Assembly: GCA_937950565.1 (NCBI GenBank)
Contig: CALFCS010000183.1
Coordinates: 1 to 11,799, forward strand
Direction: 5' to 3'
DNA length: 11,799 bases
Origin: an uncultured Lachnospiraceae bacterium
GTDB lineage: Bacteria > Bacillota > Clostridia > Lachnospirales > Lachnospiraceae
The notes under the pieces are model-generated. The model was not told the origin of the DNA and did not search any database. It was given only the letters and a program-made list of their open reading frames with translations. This document shows, in pieces, positions 6,080-11,799 of the stretch (the first letter of the stretch is position 1; every line of letters starts with the position of its first letter). A program made the position numbers and the translations under genes.

Positions 6080-8007
6080 GAAAAAGGGTTAGTAGTATTT
6101 TTATGGTTCTGGTCTTGGCTGTCTGTTGTATTTCAACAAATGCATTTGCCAGAGAAACGGATTCTAATAATGAAGAAGATGAGTCTAAGCAGATAATATT
6201 AGAAAAAGATATTTCAAAAGTAGTTACACAGAAGGGAGTGTTTGAGGAGGAGAAAATTCAGAATTTTGATTCTCTAACAGAAGGTGCGGAAACGGTTCGT
6301 GAAGTAATTGAGAATAACTCTGATCTTTTTCAAGAAAAGGAAGAAGGGGAGTTGTTTGTAGATAACTGTGTTATAGTTAAAACCGATGAGGATATTGCTT
6401 TTGACACAAGTGCTGTTATTACAGCAGTTCGATATGATGGAATTTATTATGTCCAATATGAAACGGTTGAGGATGCGAAAAATGCTATAGATGTTTTTCA
6501 GAAATATCCTACAGTAGAGTATGCCGTAGCTGATGGTCTGGTTGTTTTAGATGACAAACGAGTTGCGGTTGGTGATACCTCGTATTCTCAGGATGCAAAT
6601 GGATACCAGCATCTTTCTTGGGGAGTTAACGACATGAAAGTGGATGTTTTTGCTGATTATGTTGCAAATAATACAAATAAAAGTGTATCAGTAGGAGTTA
6701 TAGATTCCGGAGTATACGCGAGCCATCCTTTTCTTAAGGGAAGAATATTGAGCAATGGATATGATTTTGTTGATCGAGATAGTAATCCTAATGATGTGAT
6801 GGGTCATGGCACACATGTATCAGGAACAATTGTAGATTGTACACCGGGAGTTAAAGTTAATATATTGCCGGTTAAAGTGTTTGGCGCTGATGGACAAGCG
6901 GCTTATTCAACAATAGCAGATGGTGTTCGTTATGCTGTGAACGCGGGGGTCGATGTGATTAATTTAAGTCTTTGTGGACTAGAATCTAATGAGTCTCAGG
7001 TACATCTTGATAATGCAATTAATCAAGCACTTGCTAAAGATATTGTAGTTGTTGCTTCTTCAGGAAACGAGTTTGATAATACGGTAAATTACTGTCCTGC
7101 ACATAGAAATGATATTATTATTACAGGAGCAATTGATTCTCAACATAATATTTATTATGATAATGTTAGTGGTAAAGGTTCTAATTATGGATATTCCGTT
7201 GATGTGGTGGCACCAGGAGTATCTGTAAAAAGTTGTGTGCCTTATAGTATTTCATCAAGTGGATATGCGCATTATACAGGAACTTCTATGGCAGCGCCGC
7301 ATATCTCCGCAACAGCAGCAATGTTGAAATTATTATATCCGACAGCGTCATACACTCAAATTGAAACTATAATAAAATCTTGTGCACAAGATATTGGAAC
7401 GTCGGGATATGATACCAATTTTGGCATGGGCTTACCCATTCTTTCAGGATTAATTACAAATATGCCTTTTTATGACGTGCAGAAAAGTGACTGGTACTAT
7501 AGTGGAGTATTTGGGGTATATACCAGAGGATATATGACGGGAAAAAGAGCAGGCTATTTTGGGGCAATAGAGAATATGCAGCGACAAGATGTGGCAGTGC
7601 TTATTTATCGAATGGCTGGAAGCCCGGCTGTAACATATCGTTATTTATATCCTGATGTAAGCAAGGATGATTATTTTGCAAATGCAGCTATATGGGCATA
7701 TGATAATGGGATTTTAACTGGAAATAATGGAAAAATGGGAGTTGGAACTGATATTTATAGGCAGGATTTTGCTTTGATATTATATCGTTATGCGAAAAGT
7801 TTGGGGCTGAATGTATCTAATAAGGCAGACATAAGTAAATATTCAGATGCAGCGTCAGTAAGTGCTTATGCGAAAGATGCTATGGCATGGGCGGTAGGAA
7901 ATGGTATTATAGGTCAAACAGGGAATTATCTTAATCCTCTTGGAAATGCAAACCGTGCTGAGATCGCTGTGATGATTAACAGATTTGTCCAAAAGTATAA
8001 ATTGTAA
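6076..8007 (+). CDS. Secreted subtilisin-like (S8) protease with three SLH repeats; candidate LanP
   Basis: A 643-residue exported serine protease. A signal peptide (about 1-26, hydrophobic core FMVLVLAVCC, likely cut after AFA) is followed by an acidic pro-region to about 170, then the S8 catalytic domain (about 178-460) with Asp210 (GVIDSG), His244 (GHGTHVSG), oxyanion Asn331 (SSGNE) and Ser404 (TGTSMAAP). Three SLH repeats (about 465-515, 525-575, 588-640) should tether it to the cell wall or its secondary polymers. The start has GAGGA (6064-6068) 7 bp upstream. It lies just after lanM behind the duplicated regulatory site, so removal of the lanthipeptide leader outside the cell is a reasonable guess. 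A general surface protease is the alternative. Codon use looks more AT-rich than in the SLH genes that follow. Confidence 0.93.
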   Translation: MRKRVSSIFMVLVLAVCCISTNAFARETDSNNEEDESKQIILEKDISKVVTQKGVFEEEKIQNFDSLTEGAETVREVIENNSDLFQEKEEGELFVDNCVIVKTDEDIAFDTSAVITAVRYDGIYYVQYETVEDAKNAIDVFQKYPTVEYAVADGLVVLDDKRVAVGDTSYSQDANGYQHLSWGVNDMKVDVFADYVANNTNKSVSVGVIDSGVYASHPFLKGRILSNGYDFVDRDSNPNDVMGHGTHVSGTIVDCTPGVKVNILPVKVFGADGQAAYSTIADGVRYAVNAGVDVINLSLCGLESNESQVHLDNAINQALAKDIVVVASSGNEFDNTVNYCPAHRNDIIITGAIDSQHNIYYDNVSGKGSNYGYSVDVVAPGVSVKSCVPYSISSSGYAHYTGTSMAAPHISATAAMLKLLYPTASYTQIETIIKSCAQDIGTSGYDTNFGMGLPILSGLITNMPFYDVQKSDWYYSGVFGVYTRGYMTGKRAGYFGAIENMQRQDVAVLIYRMAGSPAVTYRYLYPDVSKDDYFANAAIWAYDNGILTGNNGKMGVGTDIYRQDFALILYRYAKSLGLNVSNKADISKYSDAASVSAYAKDAMAWAVGNGIIGQTGNYLNPLGNANRAEIAVMINRFVQKYKL

Positions 8008-8084
8008 GAATACATATAACAGATACTTTGTTGTGCAATGTTTAATAACATAATAGCAGGAATTTAATAAGGAGGCAGATTGAT

Positions 8085-9197
8085 ATGAAATCAGGAAAAT
8101 TTATAAAAACAGTAGGTAGAGTCTTTGCTTTATTTGGTGTTGCAGTAATGATATCAAGTGTGATGCCTGCTCAGACAAAAGCGGCTGAGAATGGCGGAAT
8201 GTATGCAGGACAGCAGGAGAGTGTGGATTCGTCAAAGGACATAGAATGCACCAAATTAGTGCTTGATTCGGAAGCGGTGGAAGTTCTTCGTCAAGATTAT
8301 TTGCAGAAATTAAAGGAAATGTATCCAAATGAAGCAAGTGTACAGAACTGGACGGTAACAGATATTTTGATTGAGCAGTATTGTGGTACTTATGACGGCA
8401 ACGAAGTTGTCGTTATGTCTGCAAAAGGTCTTGCAGGTATGGCTGTTCAAACGAAGGTTCAAATAGGAGAACATGAATTTGTGTTTGCTAACAGTTCTAT
8501 GGCGAATAGTTTTTATGTGCATAAAAATCATGAATTTATTCCTGTAAAAGATGCATATGAGGATAAGCTTCTCAACGCTGGGGATTTGGCAGAGATAGCG
8601 AAAATATTTGGGACAGTTTATGCATATCAATTTACTCTTGAGTATGAGGATGTTCTTGTGACAGACTGGTTTTATCCTTATGCCTATGCGATGTGTAAGA
8701 GTGGTATTATGACTGGATTGGATGAGAGGACGTTTGGTGCTGATAAACCACTTGCCCGTGCGCAGTTCATGGTTGTCCTTCACCGGATAGAGGGCGAGCC
8801 GCAGGCGACGATGATTCCGAAGAATCATTGGCCGGATGTGGCAGATGATTGGTATACAAATGCGATATACTGGGGATTCCAGCATGAGATTATGCTAGGG
8901 TATACGGATTCCGAGTATTGGGGAGTTGCAGATAATATTACCCGTGAGCAACTGGCAACTGTGATGTACCGGTATGCAGAGTACAAGGGATATGATTTGA
9001 CAGCGACAGCAGATTTGGATAAATTCGAAGATGCCGATCAGGTTAGTGTATTTGCTGAGAAAGCGATGAAATGGGCAGTTGGAGCCGGAATTATTGAAGG
9101 AAAAGAAGACGGGACAAAGCTTGACCCGCAAGGTGAGACAATTAGGGCAGAGTGTGCGGCGGTTATCCAGCGTTTTTTAGAAAAGAATGGAAAGTAG
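8085..9197 (+). CDS. Secreted SLH-domain surface protein (paralog 1)
   Basis: A 370-residue surface protein. It has a signal peptide (about 1-34, lysine-rich start, core FALFGVAVMI, cut near TKAA), then an unnamed domain of about 110 residues (64-176) with VLRQDYLQKL, QYCGTYDG, VVVM, HKNHEFIPVKDAY and IAKIFG. Three SLH repeats follow (about 187-235, 248-299, 312-366), including the typical TREQLATVMYRYA. TAAGGAGG (8068-8075) precedes ATG 8085 by 9 bp. The gap from the protease is 77 bp with no terminator seen, so cotranscription is plausible. I recall QYCGTYDG-like segments in other Clostridia secreted proteins, but no function is known to me. A role in immunity, display or wall architecture is a guess from context. 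Confidence 0.88.
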   Translation: MKSGKFIKTVGRVFALFGVAVMISSVMPAQTKAAENGGMYAGQQESVDSSKDIECTKLVLDSEAVEVLRQDYLQKLKEMYPNEASVQNWTVTDILIEQYCGTYDGNEVVVMSAKGLAGMAVQTKVQIGEHEFVFANSSMANSFYVHKNHEFIPVKDAYEDKLLNAGDLAEIAKIFGTVYAYQFTLEYEDVLVTDWFYPYAYAMCKSGIMTGLDERTFGADKPLARAQFMVVLHRIEGEPQATMIPKNHWPDVADDWYTNAIYWGFQHEIMLGYTDSEYWGVADNITREQLATVMYRYAEYKGYDLTATADLDKFEDADQVSVFAEKAMKWAVGAGIIEGKEDGTKLDPQGETIRAECAAVIQRFLEKNGK

Positions 9198-9212
9198 ATT
9201 ATAAGAACTAAA

Positions 9213-9286
9213 GGGGTGTTATGTTTTTTTGCAGAATGAATCATAATACCCGCAGTATTTCCTTCCTTTTTATGCAACAATTACCT
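9213..9286 (+). repeat. 3' flank of SLH paralog 1, related to the flank of paralog 2
   Basis: This block resembles 10637-10711: both hold a GGGYGTTATG/CATAAYRCCC hairpin, a pyrimidine-rich stretch and the sequence ATGCAACAATTRCCT. In this copy the stem arms are 9214-9223 and 9242-9251, with a G-T pair where the other copy has G-C or C-G pairs. The rest of the 300-bp gap (9198-9497) holds only a possible 34-codon ORF and AT-rich sequence. Confidence 0.7.
9214..9270 (+). terminator. Possible terminator after SLH paralog 1
   Basis: A 10-bp stem with one G-T wobble (GGGTGTTATG 9214-9223, CATAATACCC 9242-9251) and an 18-nt loop follows the stop codon by 16 bp. The T-rich stretch (TATTTCCTTCCTTTT) is interrupted and begins several bases after the stem, so termination may be weak. 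Confidence 0.4.
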
Positions 9287-9352
9287 TATGCAGAGACTCT
9301 AATATATAACAGGAAATATATTTATATAGATTAGGGAAGGCAGGTAGATCTT

Positions 9353-9457
9353 ATGAATGACTCCTTTCGATCCGTGGAAGCCGCCGATGAATCGATAGAA
9401 ATTATTAAGAATTATACAAAAATCCAGTCAAGAAAGAAATATGCAAGTATTCTATAA
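9353..9457 (+). CDS. Possible 34-residue hypothetical protein
   Basis: A short frame begins MNDSFRSVEAADES and ends SRKKYASIL. It contains no Cys, signal peptide or membrane segment. A weak ribosome site (AGG at 9342-9344, with GGGAAGG further up at 9334-9340) precedes it. It lies between the two SLH paralogs. I recognise no family. It could be a small gene, a decayed fragment, or chance. Confidence 0.25.
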   Translation: MNDSFRSVEAADESIEIIKNYTKIQSRKKYASIL

Positions 9458-9497
9458 TATGTTAAACTGAAAAAAAGGAATAAGGAGGCGGAATATT

Positions 9498-10601
9498 ATG
9501 AAGTTAGGAAATGTAGCAAAGATGGTAAACAAAACAATTGCTTTATTTGCAGCAGCGGCAATGCTTTTTGGCAGTATACCGGTTCAGGCGGCAGATGTGG
9601 CAAAAGAGGAAAAGGTCACGGATACGGCATCACCTGATGAAACGGATCAGAAGCCTGTACTTGCTCCGGAAGCGGCAGATGTAATCCGTCAGGATTATCT
9701 GCAGATGCTGAAAGAGAAAAATCCGGAGGATTCTTTTGTAAAAGGTCTGGAAGTATCAGATATGGAAATCCTTCAGTACTGCGGCACCTATGATGCCGGT
9801 GAGGTTGTGCTGATGGCTGTAAAAGGTGTAGATGTTACGGATGATACGGCAGAGGTTCGGATTGGAAAGTATAAATTCGTATTTTCTTCGGGGTCTTATG
9901 ATGACTGCTTTTATCTGCACAAGGATCATGAATTTATTCTCGTAAAGGACGCTTATAAAGATGGGCTTTTAAGTGGTGAAGATGTTACGGCAATTGCAAA
10001 AGCATTTGGAGATGCACATGAGGTTAAACTTCCATTTACAGATGTCAAAGAGACGGACTGGTTCTATGAGGCAGTATGTGCGTTGTATAGAGAAGATGTA
10101 ATAAGAGGGCTGGATGAGTTTACCTTTGGACCATATGAATCTGTTGTTCGCGCTCAGTTTGCGACGATTCTGTATCGTATGGATAAAGAACCAAAGTTTG
10201 CGACTGAGAAGACCTTCAGTGATATTGATGCGGATATGTGGTATACAGACAGCGTGCTCTGGGCAGCAGAAAATGGCATTGTTACAGGCTATGAAAATGG
10301 ATTATACGGCCCGGTTGATGACATTACCCGTGAGCAGATGGCCGTTATGCTGTACCGTTATGCAAAATATAAAGGCTATGATATATCCGGCAGCGCTGAT
10401 TATGGCACATTTGAGGACGCAGATGCTATCCAGGTATTTGCAAAAGACGGTATGAAGTGGGCGGTAGCGAACGGCATTATCAAAGGAAAAGATTTGAATG
10501 GCGATAAGGTGGAAGAGCGCCTGGATCCACAAGGAAGTGCAAGCCGCGCGGAATGTGCAGTCATGATTTATAGATTCTTACAGAAATATTTAGATTTTTA
10601 A
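9498..10601 (+). CDS. Secreted SLH-domain surface protein (paralog 2)
   Basis: A 367-residue paralog of the gene at 8085. The order is the same: signal peptide (about 1-31, core IALFAAAAMLFG, cut near VQA), a charged linker, the same N-terminal domain (60-170: VIRQDYLQML, QYCGTYDAGEVVLM, HKDHEFILVKDAY, IAKAFG), then three SLH repeats (about 180-229, 240-290, 304-362; TREQMAVMLYRYA). The ribosome site TAAGGAGG (9481-9488) sits in a context almost identical to that of paralog 1 (AATAAGGAGGCRGA), so the duplication included the start region. The body differs considerably at protein level and its codons look more GC-rich, so the duplication is old or the copies have diverged in role. Function unknown; attachment to the cell surface is well supported. 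Confidence 0.88.
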   Translation: MKLGNVAKMVNKTIALFAAAAMLFGSIPVQAADVAKEEKVTDTASPDETDQKPVLAPEAADVIRQDYLQMLKEKNPEDSFVKGLEVSDMEILQYCGTYDAGEVVLMAVKGVDVTDDTAEVRIGKYKFVFSSGSYDDCFYLHKDHEFILVKDAYKDGLLSGEDVTAIAKAFGDAHEVKLPFTDVKETDWFYEAVCALYREDVIRGLDEFTFGPYESVVRAQFATILYRMDKEPKFATEKTFSDIDADMWYTDSVLWAAENGIVTGYENGLYGPVDDITREQMAVMLYRYAKYKGYDISGSADYGTFEDADAIQVFAKDGMKWAVANGIIKGKDLNGDKVEERLDPQGSASRAECAVMIYRFLQKYLDF

Positions 10602-10636
10602 AGAGAAACGAGAAGTATATGATGAAAAAATAATAT

Positions 10637-10711
10637 GGGGCGTTATGGTGCTGCAGTATAAGAATCATAACGCCCTGTGTTACTTTTCTCTTTTCCATGC
10701 AACAATTGCCT
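10637..10711 (+). repeat. 3' flank of SLH paralog 2, second copy of the related block
   Basis: This is the counterpart of 9213-9286. It has the same order: hairpin, pyrimidine-rich stretch, and ATGCAACAATTRCCT. Stem differences between the copies are compensated by alternative pairs, which suggests the RNA structure is kept. The rest of the 236-bp gap (10602-10837) holds one short open stretch noted separately. Confidence 0.7.
10638..10694 (+). terminator. Possible terminator after SLH paralog 2
   Basis: A perfect 10-bp stem, GGGCGTTATG (10638-10647) with CATAACGCCC (10666-10675), has an 18-nt loop and is followed by TGTGTTACTTTTCTCTTTT. The T run is broken and a few bases away from the stem, so partial read-through into the regulator at 10838 is possible. 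Confidence 0.5.
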
Positions 10712-10713
10712 GA

Positions 10714-10809
10714 CAGGGTGAGCTGGATTTTGAATATTTGAATGAATTATATGAGAAAGAAGCAAAGAAAAATGGAGGGATTCTTAAGGGAGAAGAGGTT
10801 GTAGACTAG
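10714..10809 (+). pseudogene. Possible remnant of a small gene (31 codons, no start)
   Basis: An open stretch ending in TAG at 10807-10809 encodes a charged, helix-like sequence (GELDFEYLNELYEKEAKKNG followed by GILKGEEVVD). It lacks an ATG, and a stop codon (TGA, 10711-10713) lies just upstream. ATG 10697 in another frame reads MQQLPD up to the same point, so a frameshifted small gene is conceivable. No family is recognised, and it could be chance. Confidence 0.2.
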
Positions 10810-10837
10810 ATTAGAGGAGAGAGGAGTCAGATAAAAG

Positions 10838-11545
10838 GTGTTACATATTTCTATTTGTAATGACGAAGATACAGTGGGTGTGAAAATAAAGGAACTTGTT
10901 GAAGGGGAGTTGGAAATAACAAAGGTGCGGGCTGTTGTTGAGTTCTATCCTGAAAGAGAAGAATTTGTGGACAAATATGCCTTCAGAGATGATGAGCTTA
11001 TAATTATGGATATAGACGTTCAGGAACAATCGGCATTTGATATGATAGAAAATTTAGATGAAATACACAAGGGCCATATTCTTATTTTGCTCACCGGACA
11101 GGAACACCTGGCATTGAAAGCATTGCCTTATGGACCGTTTCAGATTGTGGGTAAAGCGAATGTAGAGGAAGAACTCCCCAAGGCAGTCCGGCGCTTTCTG
11201 CGGATTCGGAATCAGCGGCGGGGAATTGTTGAGTTTACGAAAAACAGAAGTGTCGCGCATATAGAGAAGAAGCGGATTGTTTATATGGAAAAATGTGTAT
11301 ATAATATCTGCGTGCATATGAGTGACGGTTCTGTATTTTCTGTAAAAAGACGTATGTATGAATGTGAAAAGGCATTGTCCGGTATGGGATTTATCCGGCC
11401 GCATTCCGGTTATATTGTAAATATGGAATATTGCGTTAAAATTGAAAAACAAACGATGATTTTGAAGGATGGGACGCAGATTCCAATCAGCAGGGAACGG
11501 AGAAATATGGTTCGGGAACAATTTATGATAGGTGGAATGTTGTAA
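10838..11545 (+). CDS. LytTR-family response regulator, no adjacent kinase
   Basis: A 235-residue regulator starting with GTG 10838. The receiver domain (1-125) has the acidic cluster Asp9-Glu10-Asp11, phospho-acceptor Asp58 in LIIMDID, Thr86 in LLTG, and Lys106. The LytTR domain (about 130-232) includes FIRPHSGYIVNM and ISRERRNMVREQF. The likely ribosome site is GAGGAG (10821-10826), 11 bp from the start. The GTG and long spacing suggest modest expression. No kinase lies next to it in the window; it may use the kinase at 1514 or one beyond the right edge. It is only distantly similar to the regulator at 795. It could bind the repeats at 680 and 5893, jointly or in opposition, but this is not shown by the sequence. 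Confidence 0.9.
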   Translation: MLHISICNDEDTVGVKIKELVEGELEITKVRAVVEFYPEREEFVDKYAFRDDELIIMDIDVQEQSAFDMIENLDEIHKGHILILLTGQEHLALKALPYGPFQIVGKANVEEELPKAVRRFLRIRNQRRGIVEFTKNRSVAHIEKKRIVYMEKCVYNICVHMSDGSVFSVKRRMYECEKALSGMGFIRPHSGYIVNMEYCVKIEKQTMILKDGTQIPISRERRNMVREQFMIGGML

Positions 11546-11555
11546 GAATTACGCA

Positions 11556-11594
11556 GTAACAGGTCAGACTTGTCTGACCTGTTACGTTTATTTT
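11556..11594 (+). terminator. Strong terminator after the second LytTR regulator
   Basis: A perfect 14-bp inverted repeat (GTAACAGGTCAGAC 11556-11569, complement 11572-11585) with a two-base centre, so the RNA loop opens to 4-6 nt. T-rich GTTTATTTTACT follows. It ends the block of + strand genes 11 bp after the stop codon. Confidence 0.85.
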
Positions 11595-11608
11595 ACTGAT
11601 TTCGTGTA

Positions 11609-11637
11609 TTTACATTTCCACTTTGTAATGGTATAGT
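11609..11637 (+). promoter_or_regulatory. Sigma-A-type promoter for a gene beyond the right edge
   Basis: TTTACA (11609-11614) and TATAGT (11632-11637) are separated by 17 bp, and TGG before the -10 gives an extended element. No TTCGAGGAC repeats lie upstream, so this promoter appears independent of the LytTR switch. No coding region follows within the window. Confidence 0.65.
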
Positions 11638-11652
11638 TTCTATAAGCATTTT

Positions 11653-11799
11653 ATTTCTAAAATCTTGATGGCGCCAGCCATTCTACTATCTGTTTGCATC
11701 ATGCAAATCTTAGAAATTTTCAATGCTGGAATTCACAAAAAGCGGAGAGGATTCTAAGAAAAGGATAGGGAAAGAGTCCTCTCGGAAGAAGGAGGACAA
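11653..11799 (+). promoter_or_regulatory. Structured 5' leader of the next gene, with ribosome site
   Basis: About 150 nt downstream of the promoter contain several inverted repeats. ATTTCTAA (11653-11660) pairs with TTAGAAAT (11710-11717); TTTGCAT-C-ATGCAAA (11693-11707) is an operator-like palindrome; and GAGAGGATTCT (11745-11755) pairs with AGAGTCCTCTC (11773-11783). A strong ribosome site, AAGGAGG (11789-11795), closes the window, so a start codon is expected within a few bases outside it. I recognise no known riboswitch class. Confidence 0.5.

Noticed and set aside
8310..8885. 191-codon open frame on the minus strand
   Set aside because: It lies wholly opposite the SLH paralog 1 gene, has no recognisable domain and an implausible composition rich in His, Ile and Arg; it is a shadow.
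9272..9334. Short peptide starting MQQLP after SLH paralog 1, with MQQLPD also after paralog 2
   Set aside because: Both ATGs follow pyrimidine-rich sequence with no ribosome site and the frames diverge at once; the DNA repeat is the real signal.
10114..10455. 113-codon plus-strand frame inside SLH paralog 2
   Set aside because: Alternative frame of a well-supported gene, with no ribosome site and no domain.
11054..11521. 155-codon open frame on the minus strand
   Set aside because: Opposite the second LytTR regulator, with no domain or plausible ribosome site; a shadow.
11784..11799. GGAGGACAA at the right edge as another LytTR half-site
   Set aside because: It lacks the TTCG half and a partner at 21 bp, and fits a ribosome site (AAGGAGG) better; the same holds for AAGGAGGAC at 311.
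1..11799. CRISPR arrays, insertion sequences or integrase genes
   Set aside because: No regularly spaced repeat array, transposase motif or terminal inverted repeat pair was found on reading either strand.

Overview
The window reads as a low-GC Firmicute, most likely a gut Lachnospiraceae (Blautia/Ruminococcus/Mediterraneibacter type). This is inferred from the 23S rRNA 3' end, the strong AAGGAGG ribosome sites, the AgrC/AgrA-like regulators, and surface proteins with three SLH repeats. All genes I accept are on the + strand.

Left edge (1-697): the 3' end of a 23S rRNA, then tRNA-Asn with no 5S rRNA between them, a textbook terminator, and a small ArsC/Spx-family thioredoxin-fold protein. 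These look like ordinary chromosomal genes.

Middle (680-5904): a compact class II lanthipeptide locus. A promoter with two direct repeats 21 bp apart leads into a LytTR response regulator and an AgrC-like histidine kinase, which overlap by ATGA. Next come a 49-residue lanthipeptide precursor at 2850-2999, an attenuator-like hairpin with a T run, and a full-length LanM synthetase with dehydratase and cyclase active-site residues intact.

Right part (5893-10601): a second promoter repeats the first one's geometry exactly: the same TTCGAGGAC-type repeats 21 bp apart, and the same 38 bp from the second repeat to TATAAT. It drives a secreted subtilisin-like protease carrying three C-terminal SLH repeats. 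Two paralogous secreted SLH proteins follow, sharing an unnamed N-terminal domain and related 3' flanks. A second, kinase-less LytTR regulator (10838-11545) closes the block with a strong terminator. The window ends in the structured 5' leader of a gene that lies outside it.

Working model (inference): the kinase and first regulator sense a signal, possibly the mature lanthipeptide, and fire two matching promoters. One makes regulators, precursor and LanM. The other makes a cell-wall-anchored protease that could remove the leader outside the cell, plus SLH surface proteins that could serve immunity, display or delivery. No LanT exporter or LanFEG immunity transporter is in the window; they may lie downstream. 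The most distinctive points are the duplicated LytTR promoter, the short lacticin-481-like core with an unorthodox leader junction, and an SLH-anchored candidate for the leader protease.
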